Shown: one piece after another, positions 1 to 10,814 of the stretch
How the letters are laid out: each line of letters opens with the position of its first letter
How positions within the stretch are numbered: the stretch's first letter is position 1
NCBI GenBank assembly: GCA_029215795.1
Contig: JARDYH010000004.1
Span: forward strand, 36,088,001-36,152,000
Direction of reading: 5' to 3'
Source: Anniella stebbinsi
Lineage: Eukaryota > Chordata > Lepidosauria > Squamata > Anniellidae
DNA length: 64,000 nt
Position numbers and translations under genes: made by a program
The notes under the pieces: model-generated
The model's input: only the letters and a program-made list of their open reading frames with translations
What the model was told of the DNA's origin: nothing
Databases searched by the model: none

Positions 1-519
1 TCAAGCATTTCCAATGTTTGTCTGGGATTGTTAACACTTGCCAAAGTCCGGATATCTACTATAATACGTGATTTTCATGGTAGAGAGGGTTCTGGACAAG
101 CACATATTCTGCACTGCTTGTAATTTAAGGAGCTCATCTTGAATTGTTTTTAATTCTAAATATATTTGGTTGTAAAAATAGGAGTGGGCTTATATGTTCA
201 AACTTATAAGAACTGGGGAGGGATAAAGTGTGCTCACATAATGAAATCAAAACATTGTTTGGGTAAGATGCAATTTTAGCAGTTGAATTTCATGTGCTTA
301 TATTTGGTTCGATTAGTTGGGGTACGTTTATAAAGAACAAATAACTTATAAATATTATTACAATAAATAGTACTTTTAGTGAAATACTGTTTACTTACCC
401 CATGAAAATTGAATGTATAAAATGTTCTAAAACCTCAAGTTCTATGGGATCTGTCTGCAGCTCTAAGTTAATGTGAGCAGTTTGCATGCTGTCTGGGAAA
501 TGCAGCTGTGTGGGTCTGG

Positions 520-1290
520 AAACTTTATTCCTAGAGTTGCAAAATGTTTTTGACAAAGCCCCCCACCAAAGGCTTCTGAGCAAATTTAGCCATCATGGAA
601 TAGGAGGAGAAGTCCTGTTATGGATCACTAACTAGTTAAAAAACAGAAAACAAAGAATAGGAATAAATGGTCCATTCTCACAATGGAGATATTTAAAGAG
701 TGGAGTCCCACAGGGACCTGTATTGGGACCAGTGGTTTTTTAACTTGTTCATAAATGATCTGGAATTAAGAGTGAGCAATGAAGTGGGCAAGTTTGTTGA
801 TGACAGCAAATTATTTTTGTTAAAACAAAAGTTATTTATTATTTATTTAAAGCATTTCTTAGCTGCCTTCCAGGGCTAATTCTGATGGGATTCTGAGGAG
901 CACTAATAGGATCTGTCCAAATTGGGAAAATGGGCATTAACGTGACATTTGTGGTTCAATGTAAGCAAGTGTAAAGTGATGTAAGTTGGGGCAAAAAAAC
1001 CCCAACTTTGAGTATACACTCATGGGATCCAAGCCAGTGGTGACTGACCAATAAAGAGATCTTGTAGTTGTGGGATGAAAATGTCATCCCAGTGTGTGGC
1101 TGCTATAAAAAAAGGCAAATTCCACGTTGGGCATAATTAGGAAAATAATGAAAAATAAAACTGCCAATATTATACTGCCCTTATACAAATCTATTATGTG
1201 GACACCCTTGGAATACTGTGTAGAGTTTTGGTTACTGCACCTCAAAAAGAGTATTGTAGAGTTGGAAAATGTGAAAAAACTACTCTGCAC
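520..1290 (+). mobile_element. CR1-like LINE remnant (reverse transcriptase part)
   Basis: Conceptual translation of the + strand, across several frames, gives decayed non-LTR reverse transcriptase blocks. There is a FDKAPHQRLLSKF-type block near 550-590, a SGVPQGPVLGP-type block near 700-735 and a GKFVDDSK active-site block near 785-810. Near 1120-1260 the thumb-region block GIIRKIMKNKTANIILPLYK is followed by LEYCVEFWLLHLKK. These blocks and their order are typical of CR1-group LINEs common in reptiles. Frameshifts and stops are scattered throughout, so it is an inactive fossil. Confidence 0.72.
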
Positions 1291-1457
1291 AGTAGCTATC
1301 AAGTATTACTTCAACCTATCAGTCATGGGCATTTTGTTTTTGTTTGCTACCTTGTTTTCTGAGGATGGAGGTCGGCTAAAGCAAAGTAAAGCAGAAAGGA
1401 GCAATAATAGAAAATAGAAGCAACAGAATTATCCTGTGCGCAGGTATTCTCAAACTT

Positions 1458-1515
1458 AGACTGCAATCCTTTATACACTTACCTGGAAGTAAGTCCCATT
1501 GAATTCAGAAATGAG
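1458..1515. repeat. Short reptile interspersed repeat, half copy
   Basis: Contains CTGCAATCCTTTATACACTT followed by ACCTGGAAGTAAGTCCCATT. This is one arm of a palindromic short repeat seen many times in the window (10.8, 29.1, 33.1, 46.7, 49.2, 55.1, 60.7 kb). Its full copies read CAATCCTA..CACTTA..GAGTAAG..CCATTGAA and close with a complementary arm. Confidence 0.6.
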
Positions 1516-2367
1516 TAGTCATTTGAAGACTACTGCATAGGAATATTTTAAAGGTACTGTGTCCGTAGGTTAAAAAAAAAAAAAGAAAAGAGGAAAGCCT
1601 GCAAAATGTATACAATGTAACAGAGAGATGCAGGGCCTGGTTACAAGAATGAAACGGTGTAAATAAAACTCTATTTGTAAATTAACTAGTTGTCAAATTT
1701 GCACCAATTTAGGATATATATTTAATACTTTAAATGGGAAACCTGATTTAAATCAGTGATTTACATTGGCCTTTTTGTCTTGCTGATTTCACCCTGATTT
1801 AAATTAATCCACCCTGAATTGTAAACAGAAACAATCTGGATTGTTCTCTTCTGGAATATGATGTCAAAACAACTGGTTGTCCTTACTCAATTCAGTTCAC
1901 TGTCCTGAGTACCTCTTTGGTTCTTCGTACTTATGTCCTAATTAATTCTGGTTTAGATGTAACTATCTAGTAGACCATAATTTATTATACTTGAAAATTA
2001 GTGTTTTGTCCTACTTCTCTTCCCCTCCCCTTCACTTGCATTTGGGAATGTAAAACTGTATTTTTTCCTTAATTATAACATTTAGTTTGAATATCAGGTT
2101 TTGAAACCAAATTTTAGTTGAATGTTTCTATCTCCCCTCTCAAACTGCTTTTCTTCCTGTAGAAGAAAGTATATGGGTCTCTGGAACTCCATGTAATATG
2201 CAGTGTGTCCGAAGTTGGCCTGTGCTGTAGAATTTGTATGAACTGTGTGTTTTCTGTTATATGCAGTAAAATGTATTTTAAGCAGGTTATTGCATTACAT
2301 GAAATATTCTGAATTCTTTCCATTGCTATATTCATAAGTAGCTTACCATTTTGTTCGGAGTTGACAC

Positions 2368-2440
2368 TTCCTCTAGGAACATAGGAAGCTACCTTATACT
2401 GAGTCAGGCCCTTAGTCCATCTAACCCAGTATTTAAACCC
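2368..2440 (+). repeat. SINE-like fragment (AACATAGGAAGCT family)
   Basis: The text GGAACATAGGAAGCTACCTT followed by ATACTGAGTCAGGCCCTTAG and GTCCATCTAACCCAGTATT is a well-known interspersed motif in squamate genomes. A weaker relative lies at 57,850-57,905. The class (SINE or LINE tail) is not resolved from sequence alone. Confidence 0.5.
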
Positions 2441-2864
2441 AGGGTTTAAGGCAGGAATATTTCCAGCTCAAGTTATATAACTATCAAAATACCCCAATGA
2501 TTGGCTGTTTTAGTGTCCACGCACCAGCCTAATGACTGTTTCCAGCAATTAAAATATCCTTTTCTCTTCCCCTGTAAAGTTGAAGACCCAAGTGGTTTTG
2601 TGTGAAAGAGAAACCTTTCTACTTAGATAGTTCAATGCAATTTGATGTTTTGGTAGAATCAGAAATTAAGAATAAAACATTACAATTTAAATGCTTTAAA
2701 AACAGTTTGTTGATGTCGCTTTTAAAAATGTAAAAACAGACTTTTTAAATAAAGGAAATAATTTCTTCAAAATATTTCAATTTCAAGTAGTGGAAGTACC
2801 ATGCATCTACATTGGAGAAATTGAATATGTGTACATACTGGTCACATTTTCTTTAATTTTCATG

Positions 2865-2937
2865 ATTGGGTTCACACAGCACAACACTCAATTCATACTC
2901 AACCAGTTGTGGGTTGTTGTGTTGTGTAAATCAGCCA
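2865..2937. repeat. Small palindromic MITE-like repeat
   Basis: Begins TTGGGTTCACACAGCACAAC and ends GTTGTTGTGTTGTGTAAATC, an imperfect inverted repeat. The ends resemble the larger GTTCACACAAC / GTTGTGTG elements found elsewhere in the window. Confidence 0.35.
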
Positions 2938-3299
2938 TAAGCTAAGGCGATGGCACAAACATGGAATTAGACTGATACAGCATTCAGATAAACAATCCTA
3001 TATATTTAAGTTGGTGAAAATGCAAACATAGTAGTTCATAGGATTGGGCACAACTATTCTAACACTGGCACAAGGACAGATTGGGAAGTTTTGAACTAGG
3101 ACACCTCTCTACCACAGCAATTTCATACAAAGGCATGGAAGGGAGGGAGTTTTGCATGTTTGTCAGGACTTTCTGATAAAAGGAAAGCTAGCACAAGCTT
3201 GAAACAGACTTGAACTAATGAAAAATATGGGCAGGGAAGAGGGGAACTATATCTCTGAGAGGGCTATATCACATAGTTAAGATAGGTTTGATCCTGCAC

Positions 3300-3448
3300 T
3301 TCTTCGTGGTCTCTGTGCATCACATATATGGGCTTGCGCCGGCGCCGAGCCTCGTTCGGGAAACTTCGATAGCTAGCTTAGCGTTTTGATGTGAACCCCT
3401 CCCCCCACCATCCCATTGCGCATGCTCCAAGTTCCCGCCTACGTCAGT
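3300..3448 (+). repeat. DIRS left inverted terminal repeat
   Basis: Pairs with the reverse complement of 8976-9127. The shared core includes GCGCCGGCGCCGAGCCTCGT, then TCGGGAAACTTCGATAGCTA and CCACCATCCCATTGCGCATG. The outermost 30 bases (CTTCTTCGTGGTCTCTGTGC) differ from the right end, and both versions recur in the internal complementary region. Confidence 0.9.
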
Positions 3449-3629
3449 GATTGCCTCGCGGGAGACTTCATCCGGACAAAACCGTTCGTAGATTTTTCTG
3501 TAAAATAGTAAATAGATTTTAGTTAGCTTAGTTGTTAGTTTTTCAATCGTTTCTTTATTCTAAAAATAATAATAAATAAATAAAAAATTGTCAGTTAACC
3601 TAGTTATCAGGCATTGCCTGCCCCGGCCT

Positions 3630-5852
3630 ATGGCGCAGTCAGCACTTTTCAAACACTGTTCAAGGTGTCGTGCAAAGTTAACGTTAACGGATGGACACTC
3701 CTTATGTCTTGTTTGTCTCGGGGAGGGCCATATTGTCGATGCATGTCCCCATTGCATGACTTTTTCCCGCCAAACTCGTCGCAATCGGGCTGATAGACTC
3801 CGCAGTCTACTCTGGAGCAAGGCCCTCTCGGCAGTCGACCGCCCTCGCCCCACTCAAAGGGAGTCGGACCAGTCTACCCGTCCCCTCTTGTCATTCATGG
3901 AGTCGGAGCAACCTACCCGACCGGCGGACCAGTCGACCTCTGGGGAGTGTAGGCAGATGCCAGTAAACCGCTCTAACCCAGCATCACCCTGCTCAACCCC
4001 TGTTTGGTTAGCGGCAGAGGAACCTGCGGCTGAAGTTGCCGGGAGGCCACCTTCACTGCCACCTGTAAAAGCTTCGGGAAAGAGGAGCCACAAACTTAAG
4101 ATTAAGGACAAGTCCAAGTCCTCAAAATCCGGTGAAATACCCTCGACATCGAAGCCAAAATCGAAGTCTTCGGCACCGGCACCAAAATCGACATTGACAC
4201 CGCCGGCATCGGCACCACCTTTGCCGATTCCACAGCTGTCGACACCGAGACCATCCCGGACGGCAACTTCACCAATACCGCCGGCATCGGTACTGCGCGA
4301 ATCACGCCGATCGATCTCTACAGCTACAAGTGCAGCGTCGTTGCCACCACGATCGTCGATACTGTCACCGGGACCAGGAGAATGCTCTTCTGAGATCGAT
4401 ATCGCTGATACAATTCCTCTGGATCAGACTATCCTTCTCGATACCGGAGGCCAAACCGGCCTCGATACCGAGCATCATAGCCCTCTTGCGAACGAGTTGT
4501 CAGCCTTGCCGATGTCGAGAACTTCAAGATGCAGCACCTACCGGTCTCGCTCACGTTCCAGGTCTATGTCTCGAAACTGGGATGCCTAAACTGACTGATC
4601 CCACAGCATCTCACGACGGCACCGCGAACCACGATTCCGCTTTGACCCATACACCGGAAAACAGCTCGTAAGAACAGCACCGATGGAGCATGCTGTGGCA
4701 TTTCAGGACGCCCCTCGAGGCCAACGACCGACATCGACACCGACTGCGTCTTCGGTACCGGAGCAATGGGCACGATCGCCGACATTGATGGAGGATTACG
4801 CCTCTGACACTTCCTCAATGCCTTCACCAACTCCATCGGTACCGTCGCCACCCGACGGTGTAGGGACCACTGATAGGGCCTCCCCGTCGATGGGAGCTGG
4901 GTACTTTTTCAGACCAGATGCAAAGGATGGCACAATCCCTGGGCTTAGACTTACAACAGCCTCAGGAGACACTACAGGACAAGATATTTGATGTCATGTA
5001 CTCAGACCCGGTGCCTCAACTGACCCTGCCTATAGTGCCAACGTTGCTTAAAACATTCCAGCAATCCTGGACAAACCCGGCAACGATGGGACCAACGTCA
5101 AAACGACTGGATGCATTGTACAAAGTAAAGGAGTCAGATGCCCCCTTTTTATTTACGTATCCTAAACCGAATTCCATTGTAGTGGAATCCTCTCAAGGAG
5201 AACGACCAGGAACCATTCCGCACCAACGGATAAGGAAGGACGAAAATTAGATTCCTTTGGTCGTCGTATATATTCGTCAGCGGCACTGGGGTTTAAGGTG
5301 GCAAACTACCAGGCCACTATGGCCCGATATCAACTTTTTCTTAGGGACAAAATCTCTACTTTAACAGACTATCTGCCGGACGACCAGCGTGAACTGGCCC
5401 GAGTCTTTCAAGCAGAAGCAGCCAGACTATCTAAACAACAGCTGACTACCTCAAACCATCAGACGGACTGTACGGCGAAGGCTATGGTTGGAGCTATTGC
5501 CCTGCGCTGTCACGCTTGGTTACGGTCTTCCAACTTGCCATCTGAGACAAAGTCCCGTATTGAAGACCTCCCCTTTGATGGAGAGGAACTCTTCCATTCT
5601 ACCACTAATAACACAATGGACGTTATACACAAGGTGAAAATGACGGCGCGCAAGATGGGTCTTCCTACACAACAACAACCTAACCGCTCTCGACGATGGT
5701 ATCGTCCTTTACCGTACCAACCACGCCAGCAACAGGAACGCTCTCAGCGTTACCAAACTCAACAGCCTCAGTCCTCCTATCAGTCCAGAAAACCAGCATC
5801 CCGTTTCGCAAAGACCCGCAGACAGGATGCAGGCTCGAAACGGCGCCTTTGA
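3630..5852 (+). pseudogene. DIRS gag-like ORF1, interrupted
   Basis: The likely start is the ATG at 3630. The first 45 residues hold a Cys/His cluster: CxxC at residues 10/13, CxxC at 26/29, His34 and CxxC at 39/42. This suggests a zinc-binding nucleic-acid domain. A long Ser/Pro/Arg-rich stretch follows, including an alternating Ser-Arg run ending near 4580. The reading is broken by in-frame stops near 4587-4593, a frame change near 4910-4990 and another near 5200-5225. The last open block, 5298-5852, is Gln/Arg-rich at its end and overlaps the start of the RT frame. Full function is not expected from this copy. Assignment as gag rests on position and composition; no catalytic motif is involved. 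Confidence 0.7.
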
Positions 5853-6600
5853 CTGCCTCCCAATTCCACTGTCGCCAAGAGATCCTGCCAACAGGTTGCA
5901 GCCTTTCCTGCCAATGTGGTCCAACATTACTACCGACCGTTGGGTACTCACCTACATATCCGACGGATATCTCATAGAGTTTCAAGTCCTCCCTCCTCTC
6001 GGCACTGTGAAATCCACTCCCCCCTCACCGACGCTTCTTCAAGAAACATCAACCCTCCTGGAAAAAGGAGCGATTACGCGTGTTCCATCGCGTCTCCTGG
6101 GAGTGGGTTTTTACTCGCGCTATTTCACGGTACCGAAAAAGGACGGGGGACTTCGCCCTATTATGGATCTCAGACACCTGAACAAATTCATAAAGCCTAA
6201 AAAGTTTTGCATGGTAACATTAGCGCAGATCCTACCCTTGCTAAAACTAAACAGATGGTTTTCGCTAATGGACCTAAAAGACGCCTATTTCCACATTCCG
6301 ATACATCCATCGCATCGCAAATATCTAAGGTTCCTTGTCGGAAATCGGGCTTATCAGTTCTCGGTGCTACCCTTTGGTCTCCGGACCGCACCAAGAGTTT
6401 TTACCAAATGTATGGCGGCGGTATGTGCCCATCCAGAAATATAGAGTTGTACCCTTACCTGGACAACTGGCTCATCGTGTCTCCGTCCCATTCTCAAGCC
6501 CTCCACGATGTCCGTATAGTCACGTCGTGCCTTGCCAGTCTCGGCCTACAAATAAACAACCTACACAGAAAATCCAGTTCATAGGGGTACTCCTAAATTC
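5827..6600 (+). pseudogene. DIRS reverse transcriptase, frameshifted
   Basis: The frame from 5827 to 6444 shows RT fingers and palm motifs: a VPKKDGGLRPIMDLRHLNKF block, the motif A block SLMDLKDAYFHIPIHP and the motif B block SVLPFGLRTAP. The frame then changes near 6400-6440. Motif C appears in the next frame as YLDN near 6455-6465, where active RTs of this type usually have YLDD. A second frame change near 6560 leads into the RNase H frame. With two frameshifts and a substituted catalytic Asp, the copy should be RT-dead. Confidence 0.85.
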
Positions 6601-8725
6601 CACCATAGGTCGTGCCTTCCTTCCCATAGAACGAAGACACACCATTTGGGCTCTCGCTACACGTCTTCTTCGCACCCGTCGAACAATGGCCTTCACTGTG
6701 CTCCGCCTCTTAGGGCTCATGGCCTCTTCAGTGTTCGTCGTATGCTGGGCTTGTCTACATATGCGCCCCCTACAGCAGGCTCTTCTTCAGCACTATCATC
6801 CAGGGCAAGACCCTCGAAGAGTGATACTTACCATCCCGACTTCTGTCACTCACTCTCTCAAATGGTGGGCAACCATGACACATCTGTCGCAAGGACTTCC
6901 ATTCCACCAGCGAGGTCCGTCTCGTGTCCTCATGACAGATGCCTCCCTGGAAGGGTGGGGTGCACACATCGACAACCTAGACATCCAAGGAAGATGGTCA
7001 CGTTCGGAGACACGCTTACACATCAATCTCCTAGAATTACTCGCTGTAAAACGAGCTCTACATGCCTTCCAACCATACCTACGCGGCCATCACGTTCGTA
7101 TCCTGTCCGACAACACCACGGTCGTTTGGTACTTAAACAAAGAGGGCGGAACTCGCTCCCCTCGTCTTCTTCGTCTGACGCTAGTCATCCTTCATTGGGC
7201 CATTCACAGACAGATCTGCCTGTCCGCACTTCACATTGCGGGATCAGACAACGTGAAGGCGGACGCCCTCAGTCGGGAATTCACCAACACCCACGAATGG
7301 GAATTGTCCCGGGACATTCTGTCTCGCCTCTTCGCAATATGGGGTACACCCTCCATAGACCTATTTGCAACCTCTGCCAATGCCGTCTGCCAGGACTATT
7401 GTTCTCGGGCGGGGATTGGACATGCGTCGCTTGGAGATGCATTCCAGTGGGACTGGTCCAAAGACTTCCTTTATATGTTCCCACCTTTCCCACTAATAGC
7501 TCAAACGGTAGCCAGACGCTATCCTAGTGACCCCCTGGTGGCCAAGGCAGCCGTGGTTCACCCCCCTGTACCGCCTGGCAAGACAGCAGTTTTGGCACCT
7601 TCCCAGTGTTCCACACCTGCTGTCCAAGAACAGGGGCAGAATATTACACCCGGACCTCCAATCCTTAAAGATCACGGCCTGGAGGATCCAACCAACTGGC
7701 TGACATTGAATATACCCCCTGGCTTACGTTCCATTTTTGAGGCTTCCAAAAAACCCTCTACCAGGGCATCATATGCCAGGAAGTGGAAACGTTTCCAAGA
7801 CTTTGCAGCTGAGAAAGGGTTCCAATTTTGTGATGGCCCCATCGCGGGCATCATAGACTTCTTATATTCCCTTCATGCAGGGGGATTAAAGCCCTCATCT
7901 ATAAAAGTGTACTTAGCTGCCATCTCTGTACACCACAGAAAGATTGATGGATTTTCTGTATTTACCCACCCAGTAGCCAAAACCTTTATGAAAAACCTTC
8001 GTAATATGTTTCCACTGTTACGCCCGATTGTCCCTCAATGGAGCCTGTCAGTGGTTCTGACTCCGCTCACGGCTAAGCCGTTTGAGCCAATGGCTACAAT
8101 AGATTTACGCCTGCTGACGTTTAAAACGGTCTTTTTAGTGGCCACCACATCAGCTAGGCGTGCCTCTGAACTCGCAGCGTTAATGGTGAACCCACCTTAC
8201 ACGCAATTTTTTCCAGATAAGGTTGTGTTGCGTCCTGGTCCCTCGTTTGTCCCTAAGGTTTCCTCTACGTTTCATCTTAACCAGGACATTATTCTCCCTA
8301 CTTTTTTCAAGGCGTCTGCTGACCCCTTATGTTCGACGTTACACGCCCTAGATGTTCGGCGTGCGTTAGCTTTTTATAAGAACAGATCGGAGGTGTACCG
8401 CAAATCTGAAAAATTGTTTATATGTTATGGAGGTAAGACGAAGGGTTTGGCAGTTTCTCCTCAACGTCTTTCCCATTGGATTGTGGACTCTATTGTTCTT
8501 GCCTACCAGGTGCTCGGCAAGTTGCCACCCGCTTCTTTCAGAGCTCATTCCACGAGGGGACAAGCCACCTCTGCTGCCTTGTCTCATGGATCCTCGATTC
8601 CAGACATCTGCAGAGCAGCGACCTGGACTAACGCCTCGACCTTCGTCAAGCATTACAGGCTAGACACTCGAGCGGCACGGGACGCTTCCTTTGGGAGAGC
8701 TGTCCTTTCTTCTATCTGCCAATAA
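6335..8725 (+). CDS. RNase H - tyrosine recombinase ORF of the DIRS element
   Basis: One uninterrupted frame. Similarity starts near 6580 (FIGVLLNS, the RT connection), so the true product would normally continue from the broken RT; the ATG at 6335 is only the first Met of this frame. RNase H acidic residues are visible at D202 (in MTDASLEGWG), E234, D259 (in LSDNTT) and D310 (in KADALSR). A DIRS-type linker follows with IDLFAT and MFPPFPLI motifs, in the place where DIRS elements carry a methyltransferase-like region. The tyrosine recombinase occupies about residues 465-790. Catalytic residues read Arg608/609 (in SARRASELAAL), the HxxR pair His738/Arg741 (in RAHSTRG) and Tyr774 (in VKHYRLD). 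The enzyme would integrate the circular cDNA. It has no obvious lesions, unlike gag and RT upstream, so recombinase activity from this copy cannot be excluded. Confidence 0.88.
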   Translation: MSEIGLISSRCYPLVSGPHQEFLPNVWRRYVPIQKYRVVPLPGQLAHRVSVPFSSPPRCPYSHVVPCQSRPTNKQPTQKIQFIGVLLNSTIGRAFLPIERRHTIWALATRLLRTRRTMAFTVLRLLGLMASSVFVVCWACLHMRPLQQALLQHYHPGQDPRRVILTIPTSVTHSLKWWATMTHLSQGLPFHQRGPSRVLMTDASLEGWGAHIDNLDIQGRWSRSETRLHINLLELLAVKRALHAFQPYLRGHHVRILSDNTTVVWYLNKEGGTRSPRLLRLTLVILHWAIHRQICLSALHIAGSDNVKADALSREFTNTHEWELSRDILSRLFAIWGTPSIDLFATSANAVCQDYCSRAGIGHASLGDAFQWDWSKDFLYMFPPFPLIAQTVARRYPSDPLVAKAAVVHPPVPPGKTAVLAPSQCSTPAVQEQGQNITPGPPILKDHGLEDPTNWLTLNIPPGLRSIFEASKKPSTRASYARKWKRFQDFAAEKGFQFCDGPIAGIIDFLYSLHAGGLKPSSIKVYLAAISVHHRKIDGFSVFTHPVAKTFMKNLRNMFPLLRPIVPQWSLSVVLTPLTAKPFEPMATIDLRLLTFKTVFLVATTSARRASELAALMVNPPYTQFFPDKVVLRPGPSFVPKVSSTFHLNQDIILPTFFKASADPLCSTLHALDVRRALAFYKNRSEVYRKSEKLFICYGGKTKGLAVSPQRLSHWIVDSIVLAYQVLGKLPPASFRAHSTRGQATSAALSHGSSIPDICRAATWTNASTFVKHYRLDTRAARDASFGRAVLSSICQ

Positions 8726-8771
8726 CTCACCAGCGTGCACACCCTCCTCCAGTAAGTCCTGCTGATTAATC

Positions 8772-8865
8772 GCCCATATGTGTGATGCACAGAGACCACG
8801 AAGAAGAAATGCAGGTTGCTTACCTGTAACTGTAGTTCTTCGAGTGGTCATCTGTGCAGTCACAC
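8772..8865. repeat. DIRS internal complementary region
   Basis: GCCCATATGTGTGATGCACA at 8772 and the following AGACCACGAAGAAG are complementary to the left outer end (about 3297-3332). They are directly followed by ATGCAGGTTGCTTACCTGTA and GTTCTTCGAGTGGTCATCTG, complementary to the right outer end (about 9095-9155). The joined complement of both ends is the template used by DIRS elements to complete circular cDNA. Confidence 0.9.
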
Positions 8866-8975
8866 AACCCACCCACCATCCCCTCTTTGCAACGCTGTTG
8901 TGTGCGCATTAGATCCCATAAGTGTGTGCTTCTGAGTATATGTTACCTTGGTTGCGAGGCTGATGCGGTCTCAGA

Positions 8976-9127
8976 GAACTGAGGTAGGCGGGAACCCGGA
9001 GCATGCGCAATGGGATGGTGGGGGAGGGGTCCCGCCAAAACGCTAAGCTAGCTATCGAAGTTTCCCGAACGAGGCTCGGCGCCGGCGCGAGCCCATATGT
9101 GTGACTGCACAGATGACCACTCGAAGA
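8976..9127 (-). repeat. DIRS right inverted terminal repeat
   Basis: Reverse complement of the left repeat over about 145 bases with few differences, for example GAGCATGCGCAATGGGATGG and CCCGAACGAGGCTCGGCGCC. The outer end continues to about 9155 with CGAAGAACTACAGTTACAGG, found only in the right end and in the internal region. Confidence 0.9.
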
Positions 9128-9155
9128 ACTACAGTTACAGGTAAGCAACCTGCAT

Positions 9156-10442
9156 ATCTCCAACTTAAAAGTGTTGCTGGGCTTGGGGATCTGCTGACAG
9201 TCAGAGGTGAATCAAATAATCCGACTCAATGTAAGGTACTTCCATATGTTCAGAAAAGACTTACATTTGAAAATGTAGTATTTGGGGGAAACTATACGTA
9301 TATATATATATATATATTGTATGTATTTCTTTTTCAGGGTTTAACTCAGCATTACAAGATATTATCACCTAAAATGTTGACAAGGCCAAGATTAATGAAT
9401 GCATTTTAAAGCAACATATATTAAAGAAGCTGTGAAGTTTACCTAGGTAAGTAAAAGAAGATTATGTAGATCTCTTGATACAATGCAAAATATATGTATT
9501 ACATCCTTGTTTTATGTTATTTTATCTTGATGACCTTTGTTTTGGTATAGCTATTGGACTTTGTTATAAGGGGTGTTCAGAAGAGGCCTATCACATGTTC
9601 AATGAATTATGATTCTCATTAGGATGGAGGAAGCCGATAGTAGGCCTCTTATTCACATTGCAACCAAATGGAGTGTCGCCAGTGGGCGCAATGGCTTGCA
9701 GGCCCATACATCTGTTCCTTTGTATTCACTGATGATCAAACAGCCTGCTGTGAGTTGTTTAAGTCACAATGATTTGTGGTGTATGCCAACCAACATCATG
9801 TCAACCCAACTGGGGGTTGTTGTGTTACCTGAACCCAGCCACCGTGGGTTGTGCAAGTGTTAAACAACCTTCACATAAAGCTACAACAGTCCATGTTTAA
9901 CCCCTCATAATCCATGGTGGCCGGGTTCAGACAACATAACAATATGGGGTTGAATATGCAAATACTGACTGGCACATACTGTGGCTCACTATGGCTTAAA
10001 CAACCCATGGTGGGCTATTTGTGTGGATCACCTGCTGAATGTTTGAGGGGAGTTTGACAATCAGTTTGAAGTGCTTGTTTGAAACCCCATGAAGGGAAGC
10101 CACTGGGAAGGAATTTGGAGTTGAGAACAGATGGATGGAGAAGGTGTTAAGCATCATTCCCTTGGCTGCTGTTTCTCCACTCTAAAACTGAAATGGCTTA
10201 GTTATCATAAAAAAAGGTGTTGTGTGTTGTTTCCTTTGTTAGAGTACGATAACAAGACTGGGACTTTAATCCAGGTTTCACAGGTCTAAATTCAATACTC
10301 TCCACAATTCTCTGTTCGTTCACCAGTAACTGTAATGTGATAATTACAATGAACAACCTAGAAGATATGTGATTTACTAAATGTATTTTAAGGGAGCTTA
10401 TGGAGGGCTAATTATTCCCTCTTCTTGAAAATTATCTTTAAG
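9156..10442. other. Non-coding stretch right of the DIRS element
   Basis: No supported exon. It contains a TA microsatellite at 9297-9320 and a MITE-like stretch at about 9795-10020, where GTTGTTGTGTTACCTGAACC and CGGGTTCAGACAACATAACA form opposed arms. Confidence 0.45.
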
Positions 10443-10548
10443 GTCAGTTGTTATCCAGGAAGAGCAGCAGGACCCCATCCAGAATCCAATCCAGCGTTAT
10501 ACCATGCTGTGTGCTTTTGTGGATAACATGATGGCTGCTCAATTTAAG
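10443..10548 (+). other. Possible small exon, unassigned
   Basis: A 106-nt stretch preceded by TTATCTTTAAG and followed by GTAATC, so both ends fit splice rules loosely. One frame is open from the second base (35 codons, rich in Gln, Asn and Met). I do not recognise the product. It could be a 5' non-coding exon of NCOA6, whose human transcript has non-coding exons ahead of the ATG exon, or chance. Confidence 0.18.
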
Positions 10549-10814
10549 GTAATCCTCCTAGAAAAGCAAGTATTTGAGTAATAGCAAGCCATTGATGTCT
10601 ATGCTGTGAGCTTTTGCCATGTAGGTCTAGCAAAGAATAATGCAGATATCATGTACAGATATGATCTATTAAGGAGACAATTTAGTGATTCAGAAGGCTG
10701 CAAATTATCAGAAGTGGTCAAAATTTTAATAAATCCGCTGTCCAGTCCTGTCATGTTGATTTGGAAATAAGTCTCATTCAGCTCATTGTAACTTTCTTCC
10801 TGTATTAGTGCAAA

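Larger units (their letters stand above)
1516..3292. other. Non-coding stretch upstream of the DIRS element
   Basis: AT-rich sequence with no supported exon. It holds a short SINE-like fragment near 2368-2440 and a small palindromic repeat near 2865-2937; otherwise I see nothing recognisable. It is probably a 5' intron or upstream flank of NCOA6. Confidence 0.5.
3293..9155 (+). mobile_element. DIRS-type tyrosine-recombinase retrotransposon
   Basis: A 5.9-kb element bounded by inverted terminal repeats (about 3300-3448 and 8976-9127). An internal complementary region (8772-8865) carries the complements of both outer ends, the hallmark of DIRS elements. Internally it reads, on the + strand, a Cys-rich gag-like frame, reverse transcriptase, RNase H, a DIRS-type linker domain and a tyrosine recombinase. 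Gag and RT are broken by stops and frameshifts, while the RNase H-recombinase frame is open for nearly 2.4 kb. The body is markedly richer in CG dinucleotides than the flanking AT-rich DNA, which suggests a fairly recent insertion. No target duplication is evident, as expected for recombinase-mediated integration. It lies in the sense direction of NCOA6, upstream of the first coding exon. Confidence 0.92.

Noticed and set aside
395..583. Minus-strand 62-codon frame
   Set aside because: It overlaps the start of the CR1-like remnant and reads its antisense.
3560..8872. Many minus-strand and alternate-frame ORFs in the DIRS element
   Set aside because: Shadows of the gag, RT and recombinase frames; the GC-rich body lacks stops by composition.
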